Origin: Clostridiales bacterium
GTDB taxonomy: Bacteria; Bacillota; Clostridia; Lachnospirales; Lachnospiraceae
Direction: 5' to 3'
DNA length: 53,009 nucleotides
Assembly: GCA_029007785.1 (NCBI GenBank)
Contig: JAQXIM010000116.1
Span: 1 to 53,009, forward strand
Notes under the pieces: generated by a model
The model's database searches: none
The model's input: only the letters and a program-made list of their open reading frames with translations
What the model was told of the DNA's origin: nothing
Shown here: positions 15,173-24,353 of the stretch, in pieces
How positions within the stretch are numbered: the stretch's first letter is position 1
Layout of the letters: every line of letters starts with the position of its first letter
Made by a program: the position numbers and the translations under genes

Positions 15173-16567
15173 ATGGACGTAAGAGAAACATATAAGCGCC
15201 TGTTCCGATTTGCGCTCTCTCTTTTGAACGTGTTTATTTTTACAGGAATTTTTGCTGTATTCTGGTTCAATTATTATCATGAGAGGAGAGTTATCGGTGC
15301 TCTGTATGTAAAGTGGGGGCACTGGGCTATTTTGACGCTGTATGCGGTGCTGATATACTTTTTTGCGAAGGTATATGGAGCTTTAAAGGTTGGATTTCTT
15401 CGATTGTGGGATGTACTGTACTCTCAAATGCTAACGATATTATTCGTTAATTCCATAACCTATGTACAGCTGGCTCTGATAGGTCACTGGCGTTTTGGTC
15501 AGCATCTGGCGCCCCTCTTATGGATGACAGGATATGATATTATTGGTGCCTGTCTCTGGGTATTTTTTGCCCGGTGGCTTTATGCCACCGTTTACCCTCC
15601 GAAGGAACTGCTGCTGATCTATGGAGAACGCAGTCCTAAGGGGATTCTGGATAAGTTTTCCACAAGAAAAGATAAATATGAGATTCGGGAAACCGTTCAT
15701 ATCGAAGAGCATAATGATCAGTACATTAAAGAGAGAATCAGTCATTTTCAGGCGGTTGTCATCGGTGATATTCCGGCGGAACAGAGAAATGACTATTTGA
15801 AGTATTGTTACGAGAGAAATATTCGCTGCTATTCCGTACCGAAGATTTCGGATATTATGATGATGAGCTCGGAGACGATTAATTTATTTGATACGGCTCT
15901 TCAGCTCTTCCGCAATCAGGGTTTGTCGGCAGAACAGCGGCTTCTCAAACGGATCATGGATGTGGTGGTATCTGGACTGATGCTTATTATCGCATCTCCC
16001 TTCATGATTATCATTGCTGCCATGATTAAGCTCTATGATCACGGACCGGTTTTGTATCGACAGGAACGGCTTACCAAAGATGGAGAGATTTTTTATATTT
16101 ATAAATTCCGCAGTATGGTGGTGGATTCTGAGACAATGGGAGCCAGACTGTGTGCTAAGGGTGACAACCGGGTGACTCCGGTGGGACGAGTAATCCGCAA
16201 CCTTCATCTGGATGAACTTCCTCAGCTGCTGAATATTCTTCGGGGAGAAATGTCCTTGGTAGGACCCAGACCGGAACGGCCGGAGATTGCTGCCCAGTAT
16301 CAGAAAGTGATTCCCGAATTTGATTATCGTCTGAAGGTTAAGGCAGGCCTGACCGGTTATGCTCAGGTATACGGTAAGTATAATACGACACCCTATGACA
16401 AATTGAAGCTGGATCTCTTCTATATAGAAAACTATTCGATTTGGATGGATATCAAGCTGTGTCTTCTGACCTTCAAGATTCTATTCCAGAAAGAGAATAC
16501 GGAAGGCGTGGATCCCAGCCAGAAAACGGCAGCAGATAAAATTACTTCAGAAAAAAGCACGTTTTAA
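15173..16567 (+). CDS. Polyprenyl-phosphate glycosyl-1-phosphate transferase (sugar transferase)
   Basis: 464 residues. Several N-terminal membrane segments (about 10-130) and a cytoplasmic region (about 140-250) precede the bacterial sugar transferase domain PF02397 (about 257-445). That domain shows KRIMDVVVSGLML, YKFRSMVVDSE, LDELPQLLNILRGEMSLVGPRPE and KAGLTGYAQVYGKY. Such enzymes move a sugar phosphate from a UDP sugar to undecaprenyl phosphate, the first membrane step of a surface glycan. The ATG is preceded by GGTGGAG; a GTG two codons earlier is possible. It sits between glf and a GT2 gene, so it probably starts a galactofuranose-containing chain. The identity of the first sugar cannot be read from sequence. 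Confidence 0.92.
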   Translation: MDVRETYKRLFRFALSLLNVFIFTGIFAVFWFNYYHERRVIGALYVKWGHWAILTLYAVLIYFFAKVYGALKVGFLRLWDVLYSQMLTILFVNSITYVQLALIGHWRFGQHLAPLLWMTGYDIIGACLWVFFARWLYATVYPPKELLLIYGERSPKGILDKFSTRKDKYEIRETVHIEEHNDQYIKERISHFQAVVIGDIPAEQRNDYLKYCYERNIRCYSVPKISDIMMMSSETINLFDTALQLFRNQGLSAEQRLLKRIMDVVVSGLMLIIASPFMIIIAAMIKLYDHGPVLYRQERLTKDGEIFYIYKFRSMVVDSETMGARLCAKGDNRVTPVGRVIRNLHLDELPQLLNILRGEMSLVGPRPERPEIAAQYQKVIPEFDYRLKVKAGLTGYAQVYGKYNTTPYDKLKLDLFYIENYSIWMDIKLCLLTFKILFQKENTEGVDPSQKTAADKITSEKSTF

Positions 16568-16579
16568 TGGAGGTATTGT

Positions 16580-17323
16580 ATGGATCAATATCTGATTTCT
16601 GTGGTAATACCGGGATATAAATGTGAAAATACCATCGTCCAGGCTGTCCGTTCTGCCTTGGAGCAGAATGAACCCGTGGAAGTTATTGTGGTGGATGACC
16701 ATTCCCCCATGCCGCTGGAACCGATCCTGGAACCTTTCCGGGAAGACGGTCGGGTGAGGTATTTCCGCAATAAAGAGAACATGGGCGTGGCTGTTTCGAG
16801 AAATCGAGGCGTGCAGGAGGCCCGGGGTAACTATATTGCCTTTCTGGATGCCGACGACTGGTGGGAACCGGGCAAGCTTTCTGCCCAGAGGCTTCTCATG
16901 GAAAAGGAAGGGGTAGTGCTTTCCTGTACGGCCAGAGAACTGATGAATCATGATGGTCAATCCCGGAATAAGGTAATTCCCGTTCCGGAAATCATTACGT
17001 ATCGAACCCTTCTGTCCCATAATTGTATCAACTGTTCTTCGGTTCTTATGAAAACAGAGGTGGCAAGAGAGTTCCCCATGGAATATGATGAGGCTCATGA
17101 AGATTATATCATGTGGCTCCGTATATTAAAAAAATATGGGAAAGTAGCTGGGATCAATCATCCCTATCTGAAATATCGTATGGCTGCCGGAAGCAAATCA
17201 GGAAATAAATGGAAATCCGCTGTTATGACCTATCGGGTGTATCGTTACATGGGATACAGTCATCTCAAGTCCATGGTTTTGTTCTTTTCTTATGCCGTCC
17301 ACGGAATTATCAAATACTGGTAG
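16580..17323 (+). CDS. Family 2 glycosyltransferase
   Basis: 247 residues with a GT-A fold: the nucleotide-sugar-binding N-terminus (VVIPGYKCENTIVQAV, VVDDHSP) and the DXD-type LDADDWWEPG. The acceptor side ends with AHEDYIMWLRILKKYG, a feature of WcaA-like enzymes. TGGAGG lies seven bases before the ATG, and the gene follows the sugar-phosphate transferase by 12 bases, so it is co-transcribed with glf. It is likely to add the second sugar of the lipid-linked chain. The short hydrophobic C-terminal part may lie on the membrane. Donor and acceptor are unknown. Confidence 0.9.
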   Translation: MDQYLISVVIPGYKCENTIVQAVRSALEQNEPVEVIVVDDHSPMPLEPILEPFREDGRVRYFRNKENMGVAVSRNRGVQEARGNYIAFLDADDWWEPGKLSAQRLLMEKEGVVLSCTARELMNHDGQSRNKVIPVPEIITYRTLLSHNCINCSSVLMKTEVAREFPMEYDEAHEDYIMWLRILKKYGKVAGINHPYLKYRMAAGSKSGNKWKSAVMTYRVYRYMGYSHLKSMVLFFSYAVHGIIKYW

Positions 17324-17481
17324 AACTGCCTTGAAAGATAAAGAGGGCGGGGAAATCGGTAAGAGAGAGGTTTCGCTGAAGCAGGGAAAACCCGAATGGA
17401 AAAGTGTTTATAATTAAGAAAAAAGCAGCTCCCAAAGGAAATAAATAAGATCTTAAAGAAATATGAATTCTTCTTGTAAGG

Positions 17482-17511
17482 TTGACTTTATTCCGATGGG
17501 AGTTGTATACT
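17482..17511 (+). promoter_or_regulatory. Promoter of the L,D-transpeptidase gene
   Basis: TTGACT and TATACT are spaced by 18 bases, with the start codon about 52 bases downstream. The preceding bases 17324-17480 hold nothing I can support. Confidence 0.65.
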
Positions 17512-17563
17512 GTCTTAGAAATAAAAAACTGGCAAAATAGGATTTTTTGGAAAGGAAAGAAAA

Positions 17564-19906
17564 ATGAAGAGCTGGAAATGTTATGGTGCCAGAATTGCAA
17601 TGATGGCACTGTTGATGGTTGTCTGCCTGTTCGGCGGTCAGAAAACGGTGAAAGCAGCTGCCCTGTCCCTTTTGGGTGAATCATCCATGAAGGCAGGCAA
17701 TACGGTGAAATACGTTCTTTTGAATGCACCGGAAGAGGCAGAAGTAGTATGGACGACTTCCAATGAAGAGATCCTTCAGGTAGAAGATACAAAGGAAAAT
17801 GTGAATACGGTAGTTGCTGTAGGCGCGGGAACAGCGACAATTACAGCTGCTGTTGAGGGAACCGAGGATGTGGCAGAACTCACAGTATCTGTAGGGCTGA
17901 ATCAGCCGGAACTGGGAAAACTGACAGTAAACGGAGCCGATTCCATTACCGTGAACTGGACTCCTGTCAGCGGAGCCGATGGTTACCGCATTTACCGTAA
18001 GACGGGAACCGGTGTCTATAAGTATATCACAGATGTTGCCGGTGAAAAGAAATCAAGCTGGAAAGACAGCGGACTGACTTTGAATCAGACTTATACATAC
18101 ACAGTGAAAGCTTATGCATTTAGCAGAAACGATGGAACCACAGTAATCTGGAGTACCAGAAATGAAGATGGTGTCAGTGCAAAGACAAAGCTGGCCGCTC
18201 CGGTATTGAAAGAAGCAACGGTCAACAGCAGTTCTTCCGTTAAAGTGAAATGGAAAGCAGTAACCGGTGCTGAGAGTTATAATGTATACCGTAAATACGG
18301 AAATAATGACTGGAAGAAGGTGGCCAACACCAAAAAAACCAGTTATGTAGACGATGCTGTTGTTCTGGGAACCACTTATACTTACACGATCCGTGCCGTA
18401 TCCGGTTCTCTGAAGAGCGGATATGATAAGGAAGGAGTCAGCGTTCAGGCCGTACCCATGACACCGGAGCTTGTGGAAACCTTTACCAAAGGCGCCAATT
18501 CTCTGGAGATTTCCTGGAAGAGTGTGGATGGTGTCATTGGTTATCGTATTTTCCGCAGACAGGGCGACGAAAAGTGGAAAAGACTGGATACAGTAAAGGG
18601 TACCTCTTATGTGGATACCACGGTTAAGTATGGTGAAGAGTATGATTATACCGTACGTGCTTACACAAAAGTAGATGGTAAGAACGTTTGGAGCTGGTAT
18701 GATGAAGATGGCATCACCGGAAAAACTGTGGCAAAGAGTGAAATCAAGCTGCCTTCACCTGTTATGTCCAGTGCAAAGTCCAGCAGTTATGACAGTATTA
18801 CCGTAACCTGGAAAGCAGCGAAAAGAGCCGATGGTTATGTGGTATATCGCAGAACCAATACCGGTAACTGGAAAAAACTGAAAGTATTGACCGGCAATGT
18901 TCTTTCCTATAAGGACACCACCTGCAAATTTGCAAAAAAATATTTCTATACCGTACGTTCTTATGTGACTTACGATGATTCCAATGTACTCAGTGTAAAT
19001 TACGATAATACAGGTGTGGGAACGAAGACCACTCTGGACGCTCCGGAACTGAAATCGGCCGAATCCTCTTCTACCAGCAATAAGATCGTTGTAAAATGGG
19101 GAACGGTTGCCGGCGCCGAGGGATATCGCCTGTATCGTAAAACAGCGAAAACGGATTGGAAGCGTGTCGCTACCATTACGGGAACCAGCTATACGGACAA
19201 TGTAAGCACCAATGATACTTATTACTATACGGTACGTGCTTATCGTAAAGTGGATGGAGAAATCAAACTGGGAGAATATAATGCCAAGGGAATCAAAGCA
19301 GCTCCCCAGTATACTTACAAATACAAGAATGGTTTGAAGCTTTACTATGACAGTAAGGGAAATCTGATTAAAGATGTGGAAAACATCATTGGAAAACAGG
19401 ATTCCTACTATATTATGGTAAATAAGTCCCAGAACATTGTTACGGTTTATGCGAAGGATGAAAACGGAAAATATGTGGTTCCGGTAAAGGCATTCATCTG
19501 CTCCACCGGTGCAGATACTCCCGTGGGAACCTTCAAGACTCCCGCCAAGTATCGTTGGCATGAACTGATGGGACCTTGCTGGGGACAGTGGTGTACCAGA
19601 ATCAACGGAGGTGTTCTCTTCCATTCGGTATATTACAATTCCTACAATGATAACATGAGTCTGTCTGTTACTGCTTACAATAAGCTGGGAACCCAGTGCT
19701 CTCACGGCTGTGTTCGTCTGACTGCCGGTGATGCCAAGTGGATCTATGACAACTGTGATCTTCAGACCACCGTTAAGATTTACAACAGCAGTGAGCCGGA
19801 GCCTTTCGGCAAGCCTACAGCAGCAAAGCTTTCCAGCAGTCATACCTGGGATCCCACAGATCCTTATGCTTATGAGTCCAAGTGCAAGAAGCTGGGCTGC
19901 CACTAA
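17564..19906 (+). CDS. Exported L,D-transpeptidase (YkuD) with Big2 and five Fn3-like repeats
   Basis: 780 residues. A signal peptide (about 1-32, ending VKA) precedes a Big2-type domain (about 33-112). Five Fn3-like repeats follow (about 113-575, each with GAxGYRxYRK...W...Y.YTVRAY). The YkuD catalytic domain is at about 605-750, with the diagnostic SHGCVRL at 713-719 and catalytic C716; the conserved histidine is in LFHSVYYN. YkuD enzymes make 3-3 cross-links in peptidoglycan or attach proteins to it. GGAAAGG lies just before the ATG, and a promoter is close upstream, so it is transcribed separately from the glf operon. The repeats match in type those of the NlpC/P60-like protein at 10985. 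The C-terminal tail carries two cysteines beyond the catalytic domain. Confidence 0.93.
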   Translation: MKSWKCYGARIAMMALLMVVCLFGGQKTVKAAALSLLGESSMKAGNTVKYVLLNAPEEAEVVWTTSNEEILQVEDTKENVNTVVAVGAGTATITAAVEGTEDVAELTVSVGLNQPELGKLTVNGADSITVNWTPVSGADGYRIYRKTGTGVYKYITDVAGEKKSSWKDSGLTLNQTYTYTVKAYAFSRNDGTTVIWSTRNEDGVSAKTKLAAPVLKEATVNSSSSVKVKWKAVTGAESYNVYRKYGNNDWKKVANTKKTSYVDDAVVLGTTYTYTIRAVSGSLKSGYDKEGVSVQAVPMTPELVETFTKGANSLEISWKSVDGVIGYRIFRRQGDEKWKRLDTVKGTSYVDTTVKYGEEYDYTVRAYTKVDGKNVWSWYDEDGITGKTVAKSEIKLPSPVMSSAKSSSYDSITVTWKAAKRADGYVVYRRTNTGNWKKLKVLTGNVLSYKDTTCKFAKKYFYTVRSYVTYDDSNVLSVNYDNTGVGTKTTLDAPELKSAESSSTSNKIVVKWGTVAGAEGYRLYRKTAKTDWKRVATITGTSYTDNVSTNDTYYYTVRAYRKVDGEIKLGEYNAKGIKAAPQYTYKYKNGLKLYYDSKGNLIKDVENIIGKQDSYYIMVNKSQNIVTVYAKDENGKYVVPVKAFICSTGADTPVGTFKTPAKYRWHELMGPCWGQWCTRINGGVLFHSVYYNSYNDNMSLSVTAYNKLGTQCSHGCVRLTAGDAKWIYDNCDLQTTVKIYNSSEPEPFGKPTAAKLSSSHTWDPTDPYAYESKCKKLGCH

Positions 19907-20032
19907 GACGGAAAACAAAAATGAAAAACAGGGACAGATTCGAAACGGATCAGAAGGGGGAGTTTCCTGACGAGACATACCAATGGATGAATTGGTGCGG
20001 AAAAGCCCTGACCCTGAAAAGATAAAACTACG

Positions 20033-20081
20033 AAGGAGATGAGCAGAGAATGATATCATTTTTTGTATCATCTCCTTTTTT
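20033..20081 (+). terminator. Terminator after the L,D-transpeptidase gene
   Basis: AAGGAGATGA pairs with TCATCTCCTT over a 25-base loop, and a T run follows. An inner GATATCATT segment can extend the fold. The stop codon lies about 127 bases upstream, with nothing else supported in between. Confidence 0.65.
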
Positions 20082-20086
20082 ACAGA

Positions 20087-20142
20087 TACAGGTAAGCAGT
20101 TACAGGTGATTCATTACAGGTAAGCACTTACAGGATATGGTA
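20087..20142. repeat. Four 14-bp tandem units starting TACAGG
   Basis: TACAGG begins at 20087, 20101, 20115 and 20129, exactly 14 bases apart. Units one and three (TACAGGTAAGCAST) are almost identical. They lie between a terminator and the acyltransferase gene. Possible protein sites or simple slippage. Confidence 0.55.
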
Positions 20143-20190
20143 TCAGAATGAAAGAGGGAAAAGGGAAAGAAGGAAGGGAGGTGACAGGTG

Positions 20191-21243
20191 ATGGTATATT
20201 TGGGGATAATTCTTGTTGTTATTCTGGAAAAACCGGGATGGAGAACCAGGGAAGAGAGGTCAGGTTATATGGATCCTTCCCAGACCATGGCAGTGAACGG
20301 CATCGCAGTTCTTTTTGTGTTTTACCGTCATCTGTCTCAATATCGGGCTCTGGACGGACCGATATTTTCTGCTATGGAATGGCTGGACGGTTATCTGGGA
20401 CAGCTGATTGTCGTTCCTTTTCTCTTCTTTTCCGGCTATGGAATCATGGAATCGGTGAAACGGCGGGGGACAGACTATGTGAAGAGGATCCCTCTGGGAC
20501 GTGTGGTGCCAACCTGGATCCGTTTCGTCTTAACAGTCATTCCATATCTTCTGCTGTCCTGGATACTGGGAGCGGAAGTGTCTCGGCAGGATATCTTCCT
20601 TGCTTTCCTGGGATGGGAATCTTTGGGAAACAGCAACTGGTATATCTTTGTTATCAATCTGCTTTATCTGACAACCTGGCTGGCTTTGTTCTGTTCCGGC
20701 AGACAGTATGGAAAAGGAATTGTTCTGCAGGTTGTTTTTTCTCTGTCCGTTCTTTCTATTCTCCGACATGTTCGGGAACCATATTGGTATAACACGATGA
20801 TGGCTTACAGTGCCGGTATGTTTTTTTCCCTGATCCGTGTCCGGTGGGATTCCTGGCTGGATTCTTCCGGAGTAAGGGAAGGGGGAGCATGGATTTTTGC
20901 GATTCTGGGCCTGGGCGGATGTTTTCTTTTCCGAACAAGCCTGGCCGCCTATGAATGTGCGGCGATTCTTGTTTGTGTCCTGATGGTTCTGGTTATGCGT
21001 CATATTATGTGGAAAGGACAGATTTCGATGTGGTTGGGAAAGAATCTTTTTGGTCTGTATATGATGCAGCGTCTTCCCATGATTCTCTGGAAGGATGCCG
21101 GGATTGGTAATGGAGAATATGCTCTCCTTTGTGCAGCAGTCACGCTGATTCTGGGCTGGCTGGCTCAGCGGTTTACAAAAAAAGTAAGTGATGAAATCAG
21201 TGGATTTCTGGTTAAACCTGAGATTTCGGCAGAAAGCATTTGA
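20191..21243 (+). CDS. Membrane acyltransferase, family 3 (OafA-like)
   Basis: 350 residues with about ten predicted membrane segments. The N-terminal MAVNGIAVLFVFYRHL segment resembles the start of acyltransferase-3 proteins, where a conserved histidine after the first helix takes part in acyl transfer. VPFLFFSGYGIMES is also typical. Members O-acetylate or O-succinylate surface sugars. GGGAGGTG lies seven bases before the ATG; a GTG one codon earlier is possible. Its place just before the tar genes suggests modification of a wall polymer. The annotation rests on pattern and hydropathy, since the family is sequence-diverse. Confidence 0.75.
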   Translation: MVYLGIILVVILEKPGWRTREERSGYMDPSQTMAVNGIAVLFVFYRHLSQYRALDGPIFSAMEWLDGYLGQLIVVPFLFFSGYGIMESVKRRGTDYVKRIPLGRVVPTWIRFVLTVIPYLLLSWILGAEVSRQDIFLAFLGWESLGNSNWYIFVINLLYLTTWLALFCSGRQYGKGIVLQVVFSLSVLSILRHVREPYWYNTMMAYSAGMFFSLIRVRWDSWLDSSGVREGGAWIFAILGLGGCFLFRTSLAAYECAAILVCVLMVLVMRHIMWKGQISMWLGKNLFGLYMMQRLPMILWKDAGIGNGEYALLCAAVTLILGWLAQRFTKKVSDEISGFLVKPEISAESI

Positions 21244-21251
21244 AAATTGGA

Positions 21252-21280
21252 TTGTGACAGGGAAAGTTCTATGGTATGAT
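21252..21280 (+). promoter_or_regulatory. Possible promoter of the tarIJ operon
   Basis: TTGTGA and TATGAT are 17 bases apart. About 147 bases of leader follow, including a weak GGGTC/GACCC hairpin near 21327-21345. Confidence 0.35.
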
Positions 21281-21427
21281 TACAAAGTCAATTCCATACA
21301 TGGAGGCAAATCCTTTTGTATCATAGGGTCAAATCCGTTGGACCCCAACATTATATATGAGTTACTCGATAAATGGGCCTGAAGCAGAGGCGGCAGGCTG
21401 ATATTAAGACAGGAGGCAGTAAATAAT

Positions 21428-22132
21428 ATGGTTTACGGCATTATTTTAGCAGGCGGCATTGGCAGACGTATGGGAAATGATAAACCCAAGCAGTTTCTGA
21501 TGGTTGGCGAAAAGCCGATTATCATTCATACGATTGAGAAATTCTGTGTATTTCCGGATTTCCAGAAAGTAATTGTTCTCTGCCCGGAACAGTGGGTGGC
21601 ATATACGAAGAGTCTGGTGAAAAAATATATTGGAAACAATGATAAACTCGTGGTAATCGAAGGCGGAGCCACCAGAAATGAGACGATTATGAATTCCATT
21701 CGTTATATTGAAGAGACAGACGGTATGGATGAGGATACTATTATTGTTACTCATGACTCGGTTCGTCCTTTTGTTACTCACCGGATTCTCCGCGACAATG
21801 TGGAAGCAGCTTTGAAGTACGGTGCCTGCGACACGGTCATTCCGGCAACCGACACCATCATTACCAGTGAAGATGGAAAGACTGTCAGCGAGATACCCAA
21901 TCGTTCTCATATGTACCAGGGACAGACTCCCCAGACTTTCCAGGCAGCCAAGCTGAAAGCTTACTATGAAAGTCTGACAGATGCAGAAAAGGATATTCTG
22001 ACGGATGCCGCCAAGATTTTCGTTATGAAGGGAGAGCCGGTTTATCTGGTAAACGGTGAAGTTTTTAATATCAAGATTACCTATCCTTATGATCTGCGGG
22101 TGGCAGAGGCTTTGATTGCAGAGAAGAACTGA
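21428..22132 (+). CDS. tarI: Ribitol-5-phosphate cytidylyltransferase (TarI/IspD family)
   Basis: 234 residues with the cytidylyltransferase signature ILAGGIGRRMGNDKPKQF at the N-terminus and the HDSVRPF motif typical of this branch. IspD and TarI are homologous. The choice of TarI rests on the next gene, an alcohol-dehydrogenase-like TarJ, and on the CDP-polyol transferases that follow. The reaction couples CTP with D-ribitol 5-phosphate to give CDP-ribitol, the donor for poly(ribitol phosphate) wall teichoic acid. GGAGG lies nine or so bases before the ATG. It is the first gene of a tight operon, and tarJ starts 27 bases after its stop. A role in isoprenoid synthesis is the alternative but fits the context less well. 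Confidence 0.88.
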   Translation: MVYGIILAGGIGRRMGNDKPKQFLMVGEKPIIIHTIEKFCVFPDFQKVIVLCPEQWVAYTKSLVKKYIGNNDKLVVIEGGATRNETIMNSIRYIEETDGMDEDTIIVTHDSVRPFVTHRILRDNVEAALKYGACDTVIPATDTIITSEDGKTVSEIPNRSHMYQGQTPQTFQAAKLKAYYESLTDAEKDILTDAAKIFVMKGEPVYLVNGEVFNIKITYPYDLRVAEALIAEKN

Positions 22133-22159
22133 TAAACGAAACAAGGAGAATATTAGGCA

Positions 22160-23185
22160 ATGTTAAATGCAGTATATCGTTTGGTAGCACCGCGAAGAAT
22201 TGAAGTTGAGTTTTCAGATATGCATCTGGGAAAAGACAGCGTGATTGTCCGTCCTACCTTTTTGTCCATCTGCCATGCAGATCAGAGATATTATCAGGGA
22301 ATGCGTCCATCGGAAGTTCTGGCGAAGAAGCTGCCCATGGCCCTGATTCATGAGGGGATCGGCGATGTGATTTACGATGGGACGGGAACATGGAAGCCCG
22401 GAACCCAGGTTGTAATGATTCCCAATACGCCGGTGGAAAAAGACGATGTCATCGCAGAGAATTACCTGAGAAGCAGCAAGTTCCGTGCCAGCGGAATGGA
22501 TGGCTTCATGCAGGATTATGTGGAGCTCAGCCCGGATCGGGTGGTTGAGCTTCCGAAAGGAATTGATCAGTCTGTTGGTGCTTTCACCGAGCTGGTCAGC
22601 GTCAGCGTTCATGCCCTGCGCCGTTTTGCTGATCTGGCTCACAGACGCCGCCAGTGTGTAGGTATCTGGGGTGACGGTAATCTGGCTTATATTACCGGTG
22701 TGCTTTTCAAATATCGTTTCCCGGAGACGAAGCTGGTGATTTTTGGTGTTCATGAGAGCAAGCTGGCAGATTTTTCCTTTGCTGACGAGACCTGGCTTGT
22801 CCAGGATATTCCGGAGAATCTTCGGATTGATCATGCCTTTGAGTGTGTAGGAGGAGATGGTTCTCAAATGGCTATTTCCCAGATTATTGATCATATCCAT
22901 CCGGAGGGAACGGTTTCCCTTTTGGGGGTTTCTGAATACCCGGTACCCATCAATACCCGAATGATTTTGGAAAAAGGACTGCGATTCTTCGGAAGCAGCC
23001 GAAGCGGCAGAGAGGATTTCGAAGAAACGGTACGCCTCTATCAGGAAAATCCGGAACTGGTGGATCATCTGAAGAGTCTGGTGGGAGAAAAATTCGATAT
23101 CTATTCTATCGAAGATATGAAGGCTGCCTTCGACTGGGATGTTCAGAAAGCCGGCGGAAAAACAATTATGCGTTGGAAGAAATAA
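22160..23185 (+). CDS. tarJ: Ribulose-5-phosphate reductase (TarJ family)
   Basis: 341 residues of the medium-chain dehydrogenase fold. The zinc ligand regions SICHADQRYYQG and ALIHEGIGDV are near the N-terminus. A nucleotide-binding segment (GIWGDGNLAYITGVL) lies in the middle, and DHAFECVGGDGSQ further on. TarJ reduces D-ribulose 5-phosphate to D-ribitol 5-phosphate with NADPH and works as a pair with TarI, encoded 27 bases upstream. AAGGAG lies before the ATG. The stop is followed immediately by the start of a CDP-polyol transferase, which confirms a teichoic acid operon. The assignment is strong by pairing. Confidence 0.92.
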   Translation: MLNAVYRLVAPRRIEVEFSDMHLGKDSVIVRPTFLSICHADQRYYQGMRPSEVLAKKLPMALIHEGIGDVIYDGTGTWKPGTQVVMIPNTPVEKDDVIAENYLRSSKFRASGMDGFMQDYVELSPDRVVELPKGIDQSVGAFTELVSVSVHALRRFADLAHRRRQCVGIWGDGNLAYITGVLFKYRFPETKLVIFGVHESKLADFSFADETWLVQDIPENLRIDHAFECVGGDGSQMAISQIIDHIHPEGTVSLLGVSEYPVPINTRMILEKGLRFFGSSRSGREDFEETVRLYQENPELVDHLKSLVGEKFDIYSIEDMKAAFDWDVQKAGGKTIMRWKK

Positions 23186-23186
23186 G

Positions 23187-24353
23187 ATGGAAATACTGAA
23201 GCGTTTCTTGATGGGCGTGATATATCCGCTGTTCTATCGGCTGGCATCTTTGCGCCCTCTTCGAAGAAAGGCCCTTTTCGCAGAGGTCCGATCCCAGGAG
23301 CTGACAGACAGTTTTTCTCTTCTGGCAGAAGAGATTCAGAGACTTCAGCTGGCAGAGACGGAAATGGTTTTTTTGAATAATCTTACCATGGGCAAAAAGG
23401 ACTTGATCCTTGGTGTCTTTCGGATGCTCTGGAAGGCAGCCGATGCTCAGGTAATTTTCGTAAACGACTCGGCCAGCTTTTTTGGAGCTTTCCGTTTGAG
23501 AAGGGGTAGTTCCATGGTTCAGGTCTGGCATGCCTGCGGAGCTTTTAAAAAATGGGGCTATAGTGTGGCGGAACAGGAATACGGCGGCAGCCGGAAGCAC
23601 CTGGATCGTTATTCTTATCATAAAAACTATACTTTGGTGCCGGTGAGTGGAGAAGAGGTTTGTTTTGCATATGCGGAAGCCTTTGGCTTTCCCAAGGATT
23701 CCCCTCGAATCCAGCCTTTGGGAACCAGTCGGACCGACATCTTTTTCCGGGAGGATTTTTGTCGGGAGGCAAGAAGAAGATGGAAAGAAGTGTGGCCGGA
23801 GGCAGAAGGACGGAAGCTGATTCTGTATGCACCAACCTTCCGGGGTCAGGCTTCTGAGGCAAGGGCTCCTCAGGAATTTCATCCGGAATACTGGAAAGAA
23901 AAGCTGGGAAGCGACTATGTTATGGCAGTTCGACACCATCCCTTTGTAAAAAATCCTCCAAAAATCCCGGAGGAATGCAGAGATTTTGTTCGGGATTTCT
24001 CTGAAGCCATGACGATGGAAGAGCTCTTGGTTTTGGCGGATATCTGTATTACCGATTACTCTTCTGTGATTTTTGAGTATTCCCTTCAGGAGAAACCCAT
24101 GATTTTCTGGGCTTTTGATCGGGACGAATATGAGGATTGGCGTGGTTTTTATTTTCCTTATGAGACCTTTGTTCCCGGTCCTATTGTTCAGACAGAGGAA
24201 GAAGCCATTGGGGAAGTCGGGAAGGCAGCCGATCAGGATATGGAAGTCGTAAGATCTTTTCGAAAAAAATATATGGGAGCCTGTGATGGCCATGCAACGG
24301 AGCGGATTCTTCGGGGCTGCGGGCTTTTAGAAGATAGGATTGATCATAGATGA
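23187..24353 (+). CDS. CDP-glycerol/ribitol glycero(ribito)phosphotransferase, TagF/TarL type
   Basis: 388 residues, matching the catalytic part of Glyphos_transf enzymes. All motifs are present: WHACGAFKKWGYS, YAPTFRG, VRHHPFV and ITDYSSVIFEYSL, with the conserved histidine in WHACG and in HHP. It moves polyol phosphate from a CDP-polyol to a lipid-linked acceptor at the inner membrane face. The ATG starts one base after the tarJ stop. The gene end overlaps the next gene by four bases (ATGA), so two transferases are translationally coupled. The tarIJ context favours CDP-ribitol as donor, but primase and polymerase roles cannot be told apart by sequence here. Confidence 0.9.
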   Translation: MEILKRFLMGVIYPLFYRLASLRPLRRKALFAEVRSQELTDSFSLLAEEIQRLQLAETEMVFLNNLTMGKKDLILGVFRMLWKAADAQVIFVNDSASFFGAFRLRRGSSMVQVWHACGAFKKWGYSVAEQEYGGSRKHLDRYSYHKNYTLVPVSGEEVCFAYAEAFGFPKDSPRIQPLGTSRTDIFFREDFCREARRRWKEVWPEAEGRKLILYAPTFRGQASEARAPQEFHPEYWKEKLGSDYVMAVRHHPFVKNPPKIPEECRDFVRDFSEAMTMEELLVLADICITDYSSVIFEYSLQEKPMIFWAFDRDEYEDWRGFYFPYETFVPGPIVQTEEEAIGEVGKAADQDMEVVRSFRKKYMGACDGHATERILRGCGLLEDRIDHR

